Source of the DNA: Begonia masoniana
Lineage: Eukaryota; Streptophyta; Magnoliopsida; Cucurbitales; Begoniaceae
Reading direction: 5' to 3'
DNA length: 64,000 nt
Assembly: GCA_022432975.1 (NCBI GenBank)
Contig: CM039506.1
Span: 19,409,614 to 19,473,613, forward strand
Under the pieces are notes generated by a model that ran no database searches, had not been told where the DNA came from, and saw only the letters and a program-made list of their open reading frames with translations. The position numbers and the translations under genes are program-made. Of this stretch, positions 1 through 10,830 are shown piece after piece (position 1 is the stretch's first letter; each line of letters starts with the position of its first letter).

Positions 1-1202
1 GTTTGATGAAGCATAAGAAACGTCACTTCAATCGATTTGTTCCAAAAGAGTTGAACGTATCAAACAAATGAGGTTGAGTGCTACATGACTTGTGGTTAGA
101 ACCAAAGTTATCCTTTTCACATTCAAGGTTTTAACTTGAAGTGATGAGAACAACGTGTATTGAGGACGCAACAACCATCGTGGACGAGTAATTAAAACTT
201 AGTAATACGTTTGATGAAGCATAAGAAACTTCACTTCAATCGATTTGTTCCAAAAGAGTTGAAGGTATCAAGCAAATTAGTTGAGTGTTACATGAATTGT
301 GGTTAGAACCTAAGTTATCCATTTCACATTATAAGTTTTAACTTGAAGTGATATTAACGACGTGTAATGAGGGCCCAACAACATTCATGGATGAGTAATT
401 AAGACTTAGTAATGCGTTTGATGAATCATAAGAAACTTCAATTCAATCGATATGTTCCAAAAGCGTTGAAAGTATCAAGCAAATTAGGTTGAGTGTTACA
501 TTAGTTGTGGTTAGAACCTAAGTTATCCATTTAACATTCGAGGTTTTAACTTGAAGTGATGAGAACGACGTGTATTGAGGACCCAACAACCTTCATGGAC
601 GAGAAATTAAGACTTAGTAAAGCGTTTGATTAAGCATATGAAACTTCACTTCAATCGATTTGTTCCAACAGAGTCGAACGTGTCAAGCTAATGAGGTTGA
701 ATGTTACATGGCTTGTGGCTAGAACATAAGTTATCCATTTCACATTCAAGGTTTTAACTTGAAGTGATGAGAACGACGTGTATTGAGGACCCAACAACCT
801 TCATGGACGAGTAATGAAGACTTAGTAATGCGTTTGATGAGACATAAGAAACTTCACTTCAATCGATTTGTTCCAAAAGAGTTGAAGGTATCAAGCAAAT
901 TAGGTTGAGTGTTACATGAATTGTGGTTAGAACCTAAGTTATCCATTTCACATTATAAGTTTTAACTTGAAGTGATATTAACGACGTGTAATGAGGGCCC
1001 AACAACATTCATGGATGAGTAATTAAGACTTAGTAATGCGTTTGATGAATCATAAGAAACTTCACTTCAATCGATATGTTCCAAAAGCGTTGAAAGTATC
1101 AAGCAAATTAGGTTGAGTGTTACATTAGTTGTGGTTAGAACCTAAGTTATCCATTTAACATTCGAGGTTTTAACTTGAAGTGATGAGAACGACGTGTATT
1201 GA
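1..1202 (+). repeat. 208-bp satellite array, block 1 (3-monomer higher-order repeat)
   Basis: Tandem monomers of 207-208 bp begin at about 1, 209, 416, 624, 832 and 1039, each opening with GTTTGATGAAGCATAAG or a variant. Each monomer has one ATCGAT (ClaI) site within CAATCGATTTGTTCC and the block TTCAAGGTTTTAACTTGAA. From 209 on, three monomer types alternate with a 623-bp period. One type has GATATTAACG and GAGGGCCCAAC, one has CGATATGTTCC and GCGTTGAAAG, and one has GATTAAGCATATG and CTAGAACATAAG. The block ends at the TSD ATTGA (1198-1202) of the retrotransposon that follows. Confidence 0.97.
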
Positions 1203-1359
1203 TGTAACGACCCGAGGAGGATCGTCACGTGTCATGACTTTCCTTTAAACTTATCCGTACTTTTATACCTCTGTAATCGTAGTATACTTTTTTTTTCTCA
1301 GACTTATATCATATCTCATCTTAACTTAAATTCGCTGAATAACCGCGTTTAGCTTTCAC

Positions 1360-2035
1360 TCCTGCCGATCGCTAAACGACAAACATCTAGTTGTTCTACC
1401 GGTCAGCACGTGCATCTCACATGATTCATTAAACATCTATCGGCAGGCACACATATTTGCATCTGCCGACAGTCACGTGCAACTCGTGTGACCAATTAAA
1501 ACACCGTTCAATTATACAACGGAAGCCACCTACATCTGCCGATGAGAGAACAATAGACGATGCTCTCATCTGCCGATGGCAAATACTCTATATCTGCCGA
1601 TGACGTGGCATCACATCTCCCGGTAACTTAACTCACTACTCATACCGATCGCCAGATAACAGACATTGTCGTCATCTGCCGATGGCTTAAGACAACTACA
1701 TCTTCCGACAGATTAACTCACCATCTGCCGATGATACGTCCCATGTCTGCCGATGAGAGAACCATAAGCGAGGCTCTCATCTGCCGATGGCAAATACCCC
1801 TTATCTGCCGGTGACGTCAGCCGGAAGACAAATACTCTTCCTCTTCCGATGACGTTCTCCGGAAGTCAAACTTACCCGACTCCCATCACAACTCTCCTGC
1901 CGATGACGTCAGCCGGAAGACAAATACTTTTCCTCTTCCGATGACGTCCTCCGGAAGTCAAACTTACCCGACTCCCATCACAACCCTCCTGCCGATGACG
2001 TCAGCCGGAAGACAAATACTTTTCCTCCATCATCC
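1360..2035 (-). repeat. short-motif array inside the Tekay-like LTR
   Basis: The plus strand shows more than a dozen copies of ATCTGCCGATG or close variants, such as CTTCCGATGACG and TGCCGATGGC, some inverted (TATCGGCAGGC). Within it, a 92-bp tandem unit beginning GACGTCAGCCGGAAGAC starts at 1813, 1905 and 1997. The same array is at about 8486-9161 in the other LTR. CATC and GATG flank each TGCC core, so each motif can form a small foldback. It sits in the LTR 3' third, the same relative place as the hairpin clusters of the two solo LTRs. Confidence 0.85.
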
Positions 2036-2379
2036 CTCGGCATCAGACATCCCTCCTTTTTTTTTAGACTTCTATCTTGATAAATGTAAACCTCATAACT
2101 TAAATCTTAATGGCCAAAACTCATCAGAATAAATCATGAACTCATTCAAACTCACACAGCGGAAGACTTAATTAAAATAGTTCATTTGATAACTATAGCT
2201 ATATCTTCGGACTCTGAAATTAAGACAGGCAGTTTCTAAAATCCCAAATTGTTAAATAATCCGAACCTACTTGACTTGGCTTCTTAACAACTTCATTAAA
2301 ACTTATACGAGCTTTAACCAGAATTCCCCATTCGCCATCCAGCCACAGATTTCACACTGATCACCTCCAGCAACCTAGC

Positions 2380-2426
2380 TTAGACATTTTCATCAACTTT
2401 GAATTCCTCACCTGATATTTCTTCAC
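2380..2426 (-). other. short acidic reading frame after a possible splice acceptor (3' LTR copy)
   Basis: On the minus strand, TGATGTAG is followed by GT and then 14 codons plus stop reading EEISGEEFKVDENV. Similar frames of 14 and 18 codons follow the equivalent TGTAG in the two solo LTRs. The copy in the 5' LTR is at about 9506-9552. There is no in-frame ATG nearby, so translation would need splicing or another start. Confidence 0.4.
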
Positions 2427-3011
2427 CTACATCATAAGGTGTAACTGTAAGCCTAAGGCTTAGTAAGGAATGCAAACTATTATGAGTTCATGAATGCATA
2501 ACTTGGAGAAAAACATGCTCATAAGTCTTTTCTTTTCATGTACTTATCTTAATCATCATTCATAATCGTATCTCGTATTCATTGTTCATAATCATCATTC
2601 GTAGACATGCTCATATTCATCATTCCTTTCATCATTCATATTCTTCATTACATTATGTGGTTTAAGGGAGGATTTGTGCCGGTAAAGGGGGTTCGACAGT
2701 GAGTTTGATCATGGTCCCTACTGCGGGTCGTATTCATATGTCCTACTGCGGACTGTGACATACGCCGAACCACCCCCAACCCTCACTTAACCACGTTGCA
2801 TAAGTTTTATCTTCTTACCTTATTCATGAGAAAACATATTTCAAAACATTTTCATATGCTTGAGAAGTAAAACATGATGCATAACATAAATGCACTTAAT
2901 CATCGAACTAAGACAGGGGAGTACATGAGAATAACAGAACCATATCCATCGACATTTCATCAAACATATAGCAGACAATGTTCACTAAATCTAACTTAAT
3001 CCTTTGATGTA

Positions 3012-3025
3012 GGGCCCTATTGGCC
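3012..3025 (-). promoter_or_regulatory. conserved GGCC inverted-repeat box in the LTR (3' LTR copy)
   Basis: The minus strand reads GGCCAATAGGGCCC about 20 bp after the mini-exon donor. The two solo LTRs have GGCCATTTAGGCC (13189-13201) and GGCCGATTGGCC (22603-22614) at the same point, each followed by CTACA. Function unknown; it could be an intronic or DNA-binding element. Confidence 0.4.
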
Positions 3026-3048
3026 GGAAACTTAATACATTCACTTAC

Positions 3049-3094
3049 CTGGATTCCTTAGCAACTTGAATCACCTTCTCTTCAACTTCTTCAC
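3049..3094 (-). other. candidate 46-bp mini-exon with flanking splice signals (3' LTR copy)
   Basis: Read on the minus strand, TGTTAG precedes a 46-bp segment that starts GTGAAGAAG and ends ATCCAG, followed directly by GTAAGT (3043-3048), a consensus donor. The equivalent in the 5' LTR is 10175-10220. Segments of 46 and 43 bp with the same signals lie at the same place in both solo LTRs. Confidence 0.45.
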
Positions 3095-3705
3095 CTAACA
3101 CATTTCACATTACAGTAGTTAAAATAAAGTCCTAAAAGTTCTAATCGAAAGTCATCCTAGAATCTAACAGCTAAGGTTCTCTGTGCAGTCTGAAATCCAA
3201 AACCGAAACAGCTAGATATAGCTATCGATTAAACGGGGTCGGTTATATAAAAGGTCCAGAATCGATTTAAAGGTGGCATTACCAAATGAAGATAAAGAAC
3301 GATAACCAACTGACTCAGCCATTGAAGAGCCCGAAAGTACAAGTTCAACTGAAAACAGAGTTCTAAATGACTACCCGGCATCTACATTGTCAAAATCTTA
3401 CCTAGAATGCGGGTTATCGGAGTGGAGGTTGAAAAACCAGTTGCTGGGGAGGAAAAAGGCTCCAGAGAAGAAGGGAGTCGCCGAGAGGAAATGTCGGCTG
3501 CAGTGAGGTTTAAATGAGATTTAAGGTTTCCATTTTCTATTTATACCTAATCCTTCAATCTTTATTACAAAATTGCCACTCAACCTAGTTTTACTCAACT
3601 TGTAATGAATTTGCCTCAACGTTAAATTTAATCATAAAGGTTAAATAAAGGGTAACAATGAGAATGGTCAGAAAAATTCACCTGGCCGAAATGTCGGGTG
3701 TTACA

Positions 3706-3718
3706 TCCACCCCTCCTT
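3706..3718 (-). promoter_or_regulatory. polypurine tract (PPT) of the Tekay-like element
   Basis: The minus strand reads AAGGAGGGGTGGA immediately before the 3' LTR. A purine run in this position primes plus-strand DNA synthesis in LTR retrotransposons. The 28 bp between it and the Gag-Pol stop codon hold nothing else. Confidence 0.88.
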
Positions 3719-3746
3719 AAACAAAATTTTCGTCCTCGAAAATTGG

Positions 3747-6700
3747 TCAAGCAAAGAGTTTTGGATACTTGTCCAACATATCCTGCTGTAGTTCCCATGT
3801 AGCTTCTTCAATACCATGATTCTTCCACAAGACCTTAACCAACAAGATTTCCTTATTCCTTAGAGTCTTCACTGCAGAATCCAAAATTTGTACTGGTTTC
3901 TCTTCATACACCAAATTAGGTTCAATTTCGATTTCTGTTGGTTCAACAACCTGAGTCGGATCACGTATGCATTTCCTTAGCATAGACACATGAAAGACAT
4001 TGTGAACCTTTTCCAAAGATGGAGGCAAAAGTAATCTATAGGCTGTGCTACCAATCTTAGCTAAGACAGGGAATGGTCCAATGAACCGTGGGTTAAGCTT
4101 TCCCTTCTTACCAAATCTTAAGACTCCTCTAAATGGTGAAATCTTCAGGAAAACTTCATCGCCAACAGGAAATTCAAGATCTCTTCTTCTTTGGTCCGCA
4201 TAACTCTTCTGCCGGCTTTGTGCAGTTAACATCCTTTTCCTAATGACTGTAATCTTGTCTGACATCTGTTGCAAAATCTCTGGGCCCAATAACTTCGCTT
4301 CACCAACCTCATCCCAGTACAAAGGTGACCTACATTTCCTGCCATACAAAGCTTCATAGGGTGCCATACCAATGGTGGACTGGTAACTATTGTTGTAAGA
4401 AAACTCAATCAGAGGTAGGTGTCTACTCCATGTAGTCTGAAAGTCAAGCACACATGCTCTCAACATATCCTCGAGTATCTGAATGGTCCTCTCGGATTGT
4501 CCATCTGTCTGCGGGTGAAAAGCGGTGCTGAAGGATAACTTTGTGCCTAAGGTACCTTGTAAACTTTTCCAGAATCGGGAGGTGAATCTAGGGTCACGAT
4601 CAGAGACTATGGATACGGGAATCCCATGCAATCTGATAATTTCTTGAACGTAAAGATTAGCAAGTTGGTCCATCGTGTAGGTTGTCTTTACAGGTAAGAA
4701 ATGAGCTGACTTTGTCATCCTATCAATCACAACCCAAATACTGTCATGTCCTTTAGTTGTTTTAGGTAAGCCTACAACAAAATCCATGGCAATGTTTTCC
4801 CACTTCCATTCGGGAATAGGTAGAGGTTGAAGGGTACCTCCTGGTCGTTGGTGCTCGGCTTTAACTTGCTGGCATACCAAGCATGATTCTACGTACTTGG
4901 CGATATCCCTCTTCATATTAGGCCACCAATAAAGTAACTTCAAGTCTCGATACATCTTGGTGCTACCGGGATGTATAGAAAAGGAAGACGAGTGAGCCTC
5001 GGCCAAAATCAACTTACGTAATTCTTCATCACAAGGGACATACCATCGATTCCTAAATCTCAGGATTCCATCATTGGAAAGACTAAACTCGGAGGTGGCG
5101 TCCTTCAACTTATTCATCATACTGTTATTCTCCTCGGAATCATTCTGTTGTGACTCTTTGATCTTTTCCAAAACCGTTGGTTGAATGGTCAAATCGGTAA
5201 GTAAGGCTGACAACCCTGGAACTAGTTCCAATTCAAACTTCTGAACTTCAGTCCTCAAGGGTGCAGACAAAACTGACACTGCGGGTTGCATTGTTTTTGA
5301 CATTCTGCTTAAAGCATCGGCTACAGCATTAGCCTTACCCGGGTGGTACTTGATTTCAAAGTCATAGTCCTTAACAAATTCTAACCAACGTCTTTGTCTC
5401 ATGTTTAATTCCTTTTGGGTGAAAAGATACTTTAAACTCTTGTGGTCAGAAAACACATCGCACTGCTGTCCATACAAATAGTGCCTCCAAATTTTTAAAG
5501 CAAAAACAACTGCAGCTAGCTCTAAATCATGAGTGGGGTAATTCTGTTCATAACCTTTTAGCTGCCTAGAGGCATACGCCACAACTTTACCTTCTTGCAT
5601 CAAAACACATCCCAAACCAATCTTGGATGCGTCACAATAAACACTAAATTTTCCTTCTTCAGTTGGGAGAGTTAATAGCGGGGCTGTCGTTAACTTCTGT
5701 TTCAATGATTGGAAGCTATCTTCACAAGCTTCGGTCCAAAAGTACTTGAGGTCCTTCTTGGTTAAATTGGTCAAAGGTTTAGCTATCATAGAGAATCCTT
5801 TAATGAACTTTCTATAGTAGCCAGCCAGACCAAGGAAACTTCGAACTTCACTGACATTCTTTGGCTGTGGCCAATCCTTAACGGCCTGAACCTTAGTTGG
5901 ATCTACTGATATGCCCTCAGCAGAAATGACATGACCTAAAAAGTTGACCTTATCCAGCCAAAATTCACATTTGGACAATTTGGCATAAAGCTGCTGCTGT
6001 TTTAAGGTTGATAATACTATTCTCAAATGTTCTGCATGGTCGGTTTCAGTCTGTGAGTATACTAAAATGTCATCTATAAACACAATCACAAACTTATCCA
6101 GGTATTCACGAAATACTCGGTTCATCAAGTCCATGAAAGCGGCAGGCGCATTAGTCAGTCCAAATGACATCACAAGAAATTCATAATGTCCGTAGCGGGT
6201 TCTGAAGGCTGTCTTTGGTATATCTCCTTCCTTAACCTTCAGTTGGTAATAACCCGAACGTAAGTCAATCTTTGAGAATACCTTAGCTCCTTGTAGTTGG
6301 TCAAACAGGTCATCTATCCGGGGTAAAGGATATTTATTCTTGACTGTCAACTTATTCAGTTCTCTGTAGTCTATACACATTCTAAGAGAACCATCTTTCT
6401 TTTTAACGAAAAGGACAGGTGCACCCCAGGGAGAACTACTAGAACGTATAAATCCCTTGTCAACTAATTCCTGTAGTTGGACCTTTAATTCTTTTAACTC
6501 AACAGGTGCCATTCGGTAAGGATTCTTAGATACAGGTAATGCCTCGGGGTATGTATCAATCACAAATTCTACCTCTCTATCGGGTGGTAGTCCCGGTAAG
6601 TCGTCCAAGAATGCTTCAGGAAACTCTCGTACGGTAGGAATACCTTGTAATTCCACTTTATTCTTTACTCGGACATCCATTATGTTAGCTAGGTAACTCA

Positions 6701-8168
6701 AGCAACCACTCTTCAGTAACCGTTGAGTCACTAGTGAGGATATGATTGGTATCTTACTCATCTTTGGAATAGCTTGGAAGGTATACCGATCTCCATTTGG
6801 GGGTCGGAAATCAACTAGGCCAGACCTACAACTAATCGTGGCATAATGCCTAAATAACCAATCCATTCCTAAAATAATCTCATATCCTTTCATGTCAATC
6901 ATAATCAGTTCTACATATAGCTCCTTATCTCCTAAGGACAAAACATCACCCTTCAACATTTGCTCAGAATGTAAAGACTTCCCTGATGGTAACATAACTC
7001 TATACGGTTTATCAACTGGCGAAAGTTCTAACTTATGTTTACACACAAACAGGGTTGCTATGAATGAGTGTGTGGCTCCCGTATCAATAAGTGTATAAGC
7101 AGAAAAACCACAAACCATAATGGTACCTGATATGACCGTGTGTGGTTCAACATCATCATCCTCCATCATAGCATAGACTCTTGGTGCAACTCTGATTCGA
7201 TTCGGGTCTGATGGCATCGGGCAGTCTCTGGCTATGTGTCCAACCTTGTCGCATCTATAGCAACGGCCAGAGTGCAGCTTGCACTCACCATGGTGATTCT
7301 TCTGGCAGTTGGAGCATAGAGGGGCTAATGGTCGTTTTCCTTTTCCTTGATCATCGTTTGGATTGAAGGGTCTCTTAACACCTTGCTGTTGTTGTTGCTG
7401 GTTTCTGTTCTGCTGGGGTTGCCATCCCTTGTTCTGCCGTGGTGGTGGTTGAGTCTCCTTAGTGAACTTCCTTGGCTGTTCACGCTGTGCATAAGCTGTC
7501 ATCTCAGCCTCCTCCAATTCCAGGGCCTTAGCCGTCACTTCGCCATAAGGTATATTGTGTATCCCAGAAGTCTTTACCTTCACATACAAACTCGGCTTCA
7601 GTCCTTGAACAAATTGGTAAATCTTGTCTTCATCATTCTCAACCAGTCGGGGAGCAAACCGTGACAAGGCATCGAATTTGCATATATAATCCGTCACAGA
7701 GCCAGTTTGCCGCAGGTTCATAAATTCTTTCTTCTTGCTGGCCTGAACGGTCCTATTGAAGTACTTGTCAAAGAAGGCAGTCTTAAACATATCCCAAGTC
7801 ATAGTCTCTGCATTAACAGTGCTCTGAAGAGAATCCCACCAATGCCTTGCATTCAGCTCCAAATGATAGACAGCATAGGTGACTCTATCTCCTTCATCAA
7901 CTTTCGCATACTTAAACATGTCCTCTACTTTTCGGATCCATTCCTCAGCATAAATGGGGTCAGAAACTTGGCCATTGAATGTCGGGGGTCTGAGCCTGTG
8001 GAAGCGCTCACCCCCATGATCATGAGTTACATTAGAGCTGGAGTTCCCAAGCTCTTCTCTAGTAATCACTAGTTGCTCTATTTGTCGTGATTGGCGATTA
8101 ACTAATTCTATTAGCTGAGCAACGGTGGTACTATCCACGTTGTCTTCCCTCTGTTGACCTCTTACCAT
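3747..8168 (-). CDS. intact Gag-Pol polyprotein of a Tekay/Del-like Ty3/gypsy retrotransposon
   Basis: The frame is open from a GTG at 8198, but the first ATG is at 8168 ([10 protein letters not shown]), giving 1473 residues. The numbers below count from the GTG; subtract 10 for the ATG. Gag core about 70-235, a Q-rich stretch 249-272, CCHC zinc knuckle C313-C316-H321-C326, aspartic protease DTG at 372-374 with ILGMDW at 442-447, and reverse transcriptase about 585-765 with catalytic FIDD at 707-710. RNase H acidic residues are D856, E893, D918 and D961. Integrase has the HHCC finger (H1069, H1076, C1106, C1109), the DD35E triad (D1139, D1200, E1236) and a C-terminal chromodomain-like segment about 1431-1483. 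The polyprotein would make the virus-like particle, copy the element's RNA and integrate the cDNA; the chromodomain is thought to guide insertion into heterochromatin. No stop or frameshift is seen, so this copy may be functional. Confidence 0.96.
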   Translation of the reverse strand: MVRGQQREDNVDSTTVAQLIELVNRQSRQIEQLVITREELGNSSSNVTHDHGGERFHRLRPPTFNGQVSDPIYAEEWIRKVEDMFKYAKVDEGDRVTYAVYHLELNARHWWDSLQSTVNAETMTWDMFKTAFFDKYFNRTVQASKKKEFMNLRQTGSVTDYICKFDALSRFAPRLVENDEDKIYQFVQGLKPSLYVKVKTSGIHNIPYGEVTAKALELEEAEMTAYAQREQPRKFTKETQPPPRQNKGWQPQQNRNQQQQQQGVKRPFNPNDDQGKGKRPLAPLCSNCQKNHHGECKLHSGRCYRCDKVGHIARDCPMPSDPNRIRVAPRVYAMMEDDDVEPHTVISGTIMVCGFSAYTLIDTGATHSFIATLFVCKHKLELSPVDKPYRVMLPSGKSLHSEQMLKGDVLSLGDKELYVELIMIDMKGYEIILGMDWLFRHYATISCRSGLVDFRPPNGDRYTFQAIPKMSKIPIISSLVTQRLLKSGCLSYLANIMDVRVKNKVELQGIPTVREFPEAFLDDLPGLPPDREVEFVIDTYPEALPVSKNPYRMAPVELKELKVQLQELVDKGFIRSSSSPWGAPVLFVKKKDGSLRMCIDYRELNKLTVKNKYPLPRIDDLFDQLQGAKVFSKIDLRSGYYQLKVKEGDIPKTAFRTRYGHYEFLVMSFGLTNAPAAFMDLMNRVFREYLDKFVIVFIDDILVYSQTETDHAEHLRIVLSTLKQQQLYAKLSKCEFWLDKVNFLGHVISAEGISVDPTKVQAVKDWPQPKNVSEVRSFLGLAGYYRKFIKGFSMIAKPLTNLTKKDLKYFWTEACEDSFQSLKQKLTTAPLLTLPTEEGKFSVYCDASKIGLGCVLMQEGKVVAYASRQLKGYEQNYPTHDLELAAVVFALKIWRHYLYGQQCDVFSDHKSLKYLFTQKELNMRQRRWLEFVKDYDFEIKYHPGKANAVADALSRMSKTMQPAVSVLSAPLRTEVQKFELELVPGLSALLTDLTIQPTVLEKIKESQQNDSEENNSMMNKLKDATSEFSLSNDGILRFRNRWYVPCDEELRKLILAEAHSSSFSIHPGSTKMYRDLKLLYWWPNMKRDIAKYVESCLVCQQVKAEHQRPGGTLQPLPIPEWKWENIAMDFVVGLPKTTKGHDSIWVVIDRMTKSAHFLPVKTTYTMDQLANLYVQEIIRLHGIPVSIVSDRDPRFTSRFWKSLQGTLGTKLSFSTAFHPQTDGQSERTIQILEDMLRACVLDFQTTWSRHLPLIEFSYNNSYQSTIGMAPYEALYGRKCRSPLYWDEVGEAKLLGPEILQQMSDKITVIRKRMLTAQSRQKSYADQRRRDLEFPVGDEVFLKISPFRGVLRFGKKGKLNPRFIGPFPVLAKIGSTAYRLLLPPSLEKVHNVFHVSMLRKCIRDPTQVVEPTEIEIEPNLVYEEKPVQILDSAVKTLRNKEILLVKVLWKNHGIEEATWELQQDMLDKYPKLFA

Positions 8169-8328
8169 CTTGAGATTCCTAAGCAATAATAGAAACACAT
8201 CTTAACATAATGACATCACTAGAATCGTAAACACTTACAGTTGTTGGAGAGTACTCAGGTGGCAATCTGTGCTGGAAGGCAGTCTACAGAACCGATTTTA
8301 GAACCTGGTTTAGCTCTGATACCATAAT
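8169..8328 (-). other. leader between the 5' LTR and gag of the Tekay-like element
   Basis: 160 bp of untranslated leader holding the PBS at its start. A GTAAGT lies at 8233-8238 on the minus strand and a TTAG before the gag ATG, but the enclosed interval is under 60 bp, short for a plant intron, so I do not call one. Confidence 0.7.
8313..8324 (-). promoter_or_regulatory. primer binding site (initiator tRNA-Met)
   Basis: The minus strand reads TGGTATCAGAGC four bases after the end of the 5' LTR. This is the standard plant PBS complementary to the 3' end of the initiator tRNA-Met, which primes minus-strand cDNA synthesis. It also fixes the element's orientation. Confidence 0.93.
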
Positions 8329-10830
8329 TGTAACGACCCGAGTAGGATCGTCACGTGTCATGACTTTCCTTTAAACTTATCCGTACTTTTATACCTCTGT
8401 AATCGTAGTATACTTTTTTTTTCTCAGACTTATATCATATCTCATCTTAACTTAAATTCGCTGAATAACCGCGTTTAGCTTTCACTCCTGCCGATCGCTA
8501 AACGACAAACATCTAGTTGTTCTACCGGTCAGCACGTGCATCTCACATGATTCATTAAACATCTATCGGCAGGCACACATATTTGCATCTGCCGACAGTC
8601 ACGTGCAACTCGTGTGACCAATTAAAACACCGTTCAATTATACAACGGAAGCCACCTACATCTGCCGATGAGAGAACAATAGACGATGCTCTCATCTGCC
8701 GATGGCAAATACTCTATATCTGCCGATGACGTGGCATCACATCTCCCGGTAACTTAACTCACTACTCATACCGATCGCCAGATAACAGACATTGTCGTCA
8801 TCTGCCGATGGCTTAAGACAACTACATCTTCCGACAGATTAACTCACCATCTGCCGATGATACGTCCCATGTCTGCCGATGAGAGAACCATAAGCGAGGC
8901 TCTCATCTGCCGATGGCAAATACCCCTTATCTGCCGGTGACGTCAGCCGGAAGACAAATACTCTTCCTCTTCCGATGACGTTCTCCGGAAGTCAAACTTA
9001 CCCGACTCCCATCACAACTCTCCTGCCGATGACGTCAGCCGGAAGACAAATACTTTTCCTCTTCCGATGACGTCCTCCGGAAGTCAAACTTACCCGACTC
9101 CCATCACAACCCTCCTGCCGATGACGTCAGCCGGAAGACAAATACTTTTCCTCCATCATCCCTCGGCATCAGACATCCCCCCTTTTTTTTTAGACTTCTA
9201 TCTTGATAAATGTAAACCTCATAACTTAAATCTTAATGGCCAAAACTCATCAGAATAAATCATGAACTCATTCAAACTCACACAGCGGAAGACTTAATTA
9301 AAATAGTTCATTTGATAACTATAGCTATATCTTCGGACTCTGAAATTAAGACAGGCAGTTTCTAAAATCCCAAATTGTTAAATAATCCGAACCTACTTGA
9401 CTTGGCTTCTTAACAACTTCATTAAAACTTATACGAGCTTTAACCAGAATTCCCCATTCGCCATCCAGCCACAGATTTCACACTGATCACCTCCAGCAAC
9501 CTAGCTTAGACATTTTCATCAACTTTGAATTCCTCACCTGATATTTCTTCACCTACATCATAAGGTGTAACTGTAAGCCTAAGGCTTAGTAAGGAATGCA
9601 AACTATTATGAGTTCATGAATGCATAACTTGGAGAAAAACATGCTCATAAGTCTTTTCTTTTCATGTACTTATCTTAATCATCATTCATAATCGTATCTC
9701 GTATTCATTGTTCATAATCATCATTCGTAGACATGCTCATATTCATCATTCCTTTCATCATTCATATTCTTCATTACATTATGTGGTTTAAGGGAGGATT
9801 TGTGCCGGTAAAGGGGGTTCGACAGTGAGTTTGATCATGGTCCCTACTGCGGGTCGTATTCATATGTCCTACTGCGGACTGTGACATACGCCGAACCACC
9901 CCCAACCCTCACTTAACCACGTTGCATAAGTTTTATCTTCTTACCTTATTCATGAGAAAACATATTTCAAAACATTTTCATATGCTTGAGAAGTAAAACA
10001 TGATGCATAACATAAATGCACTTAATCATCGAACTAAGACAGGGGAGTACATGAGAATAACAGAACCATATCCATCGACATTTCATCAAACATATAGCAG
10101 ACAATGTTCACTAAATCTAACTTAATCCTTTGATGTAGGGCCCTATTGGCCGGAAACTTAATACATTCACTTACCTGGATTCCTTAGCAACTTGAATCAC
10201 CTTCTCTTCAACTTCTTCACCTAACACATTTCACATTACAGTAGTTAAAATAAAGTCCTAAAAGTTCTAATCGAAAGTCATCCTAGAATCTAACAGCTAA
10301 GGTTCTCTGTGCAGTCTGAAATCCAAAACCGAAACAGCTAGATATAGCTATCGATTAAACGGGGTCGGTTATATAAAAGGTCCAGAATCGATTTAAAGGT
10401 GGCATTACCAAATGAAGATAAAGAACGATAACAACTGACTCAGCCATTGAAGAGCCCGAAAGTACAAGTTCAACTGAAAACAGAGTTCTAAGTGACTACC
10501 CGGCATCTACATTGTCAAAATCTTACCTAGAATGCGGGTTATCGGAGTGGAGGTTGAAAAACCAGTTGCTGGGGAGGAAAAAGGCTCCAGAGAAGAAGGG
10601 AGTCGCCGAGAGGAAATGTCGGCTGCAGTGAGGTTTAAATGAGATTTAAGGTTTCCATTTTCTATTTATACCTAATCCTTCAATCTTTATTACAAAATTG
10701 CCACTCAACCTAGTTTTACTCAACTTGTAATGAATTTGCCTCAACGTTAAATTTAATCATAAAGGTTAAATAAAGGGTAACAATGAGAATGGTCAGAAAA
10801 ATTCACCTGGCCGAAATGTCGGGTGTTACA
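8329..10830 (-). repeat. 5' LTR of the Tekay-like element (2502 bp)
   Basis: Nearly identical to 1203-3705 (offset 7126, then 7125 after a 1-bp indel). As the 5' LTR it should drive element transcription. Internal landmarks on the minus strand: TATAAATA at 10663-10670, donor about 10521-10526, 46-bp mini-exon 10175-10220, GGCC box about 10138-10151, acceptor with acidic frame about 9506-9552, and the short-motif array about 8486-9161. Followed by the TSD ATTGA at 10831-10835. Confidence 0.95.
10663..10670 (-). promoter_or_regulatory. candidate TATA box of the 5' LTR
   Basis: The minus strand reads TATAAATA 160 bp inside the LTR 5' end (the other LTR has it at 3538-3545). The two solo LTRs have TATA-like boxes in homologous context, after a shared GGTAATTTTC-like sequence and before a CT-rich leader. 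A second TATAAAAG on the minus strand at about 1261-1268 (8387-8394 in the 5' LTR) is only about 60 bp from the LTR 3' end and is a less likely promoter. Confidence 0.5.

Larger units (their letters stand above)
1203..3705 (-). repeat. 3' LTR of the Tekay-like element (2503 bp)
   Basis: Read on the minus strand, it starts TGTAACACCCGACATTTCGG at 3705 and ends GGGTCGTTACA at 1203. It is nearly identical to 8329-10830. The minus-strand layout is: TATA-like box 3538-3545, CT-rich leader, donor 3396-3401, 46-bp mini-exon 3049-3094, GGCC box 3012-3025, a GC-rich segment around 2660-2780, acceptor and short acidic frame 2380-2426, then a region packed with CATCGGCAGATG-type motifs (about 1360-2030). 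The CAT-rich stretch at 2540-2650 is low-complexity. No long ORF is credible here; the 63-codon frame at 1941-2132 is incidental. Confidence 0.95.
1203..10830 (-). mobile_element. complete Ty3/gypsy chromovirus LTR retrotransposon (Tekay/Del-like), 9628 bp
   Basis: The element lies on the minus strand and cuts a satellite monomer. The 5-bp duplication ATTGA occurs at 1198-1202 and again at 10831-10835, and the array resumes in register after it. LTRs of 2503 bp (1203-3705, the 3' LTR) and 2502 bp (8329-10830, the 5' LTR) have TG...CA ends when read on the minus strand. Inside are an initiator-Met-tRNA PBS, one uninterrupted Gag-Pol ORF and a purine-rich PPT. By eye the LTRs differ by three substitutions (at the G/T of GAGGAGG, T/C near 2053, A/G near 3367) and one 1-bp indel near 3306, so insertion was recent. 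All components needed for autonomous transposition appear present. Assignment to Tekay/Del rests on the long LTRs, the domain order and a C-terminal chromodomain-like segment; the clade name is inferred from family knowledge. Confidence 0.96.

Noticed and set aside
1..1202. CENP-B box in the satellite
   Set aside because: I saw no TTCGNNNNANNCGGG-like match in the common monomer.
1941..2132. 63-codon ORF, repeated at 9067-9258
   Set aside because: It lies in the LTR short-motif array, is duplicated only because both LTRs carry it, and resembles no protein.
3747..8168. Endogenous pararetrovirus or retrovirus with envelope
   Set aside because: The order PR-RT-RNase H-IN, the LTRs, TSDs and chromodomain-like tail fit a Ty3/gypsy retrotransposon, and there is no envelope or movement-protein ORF.
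8313..8324. tRNA gene
   Set aside because: Only 12 bases complementary to a tRNA 3' end are present; this is a primer binding site.
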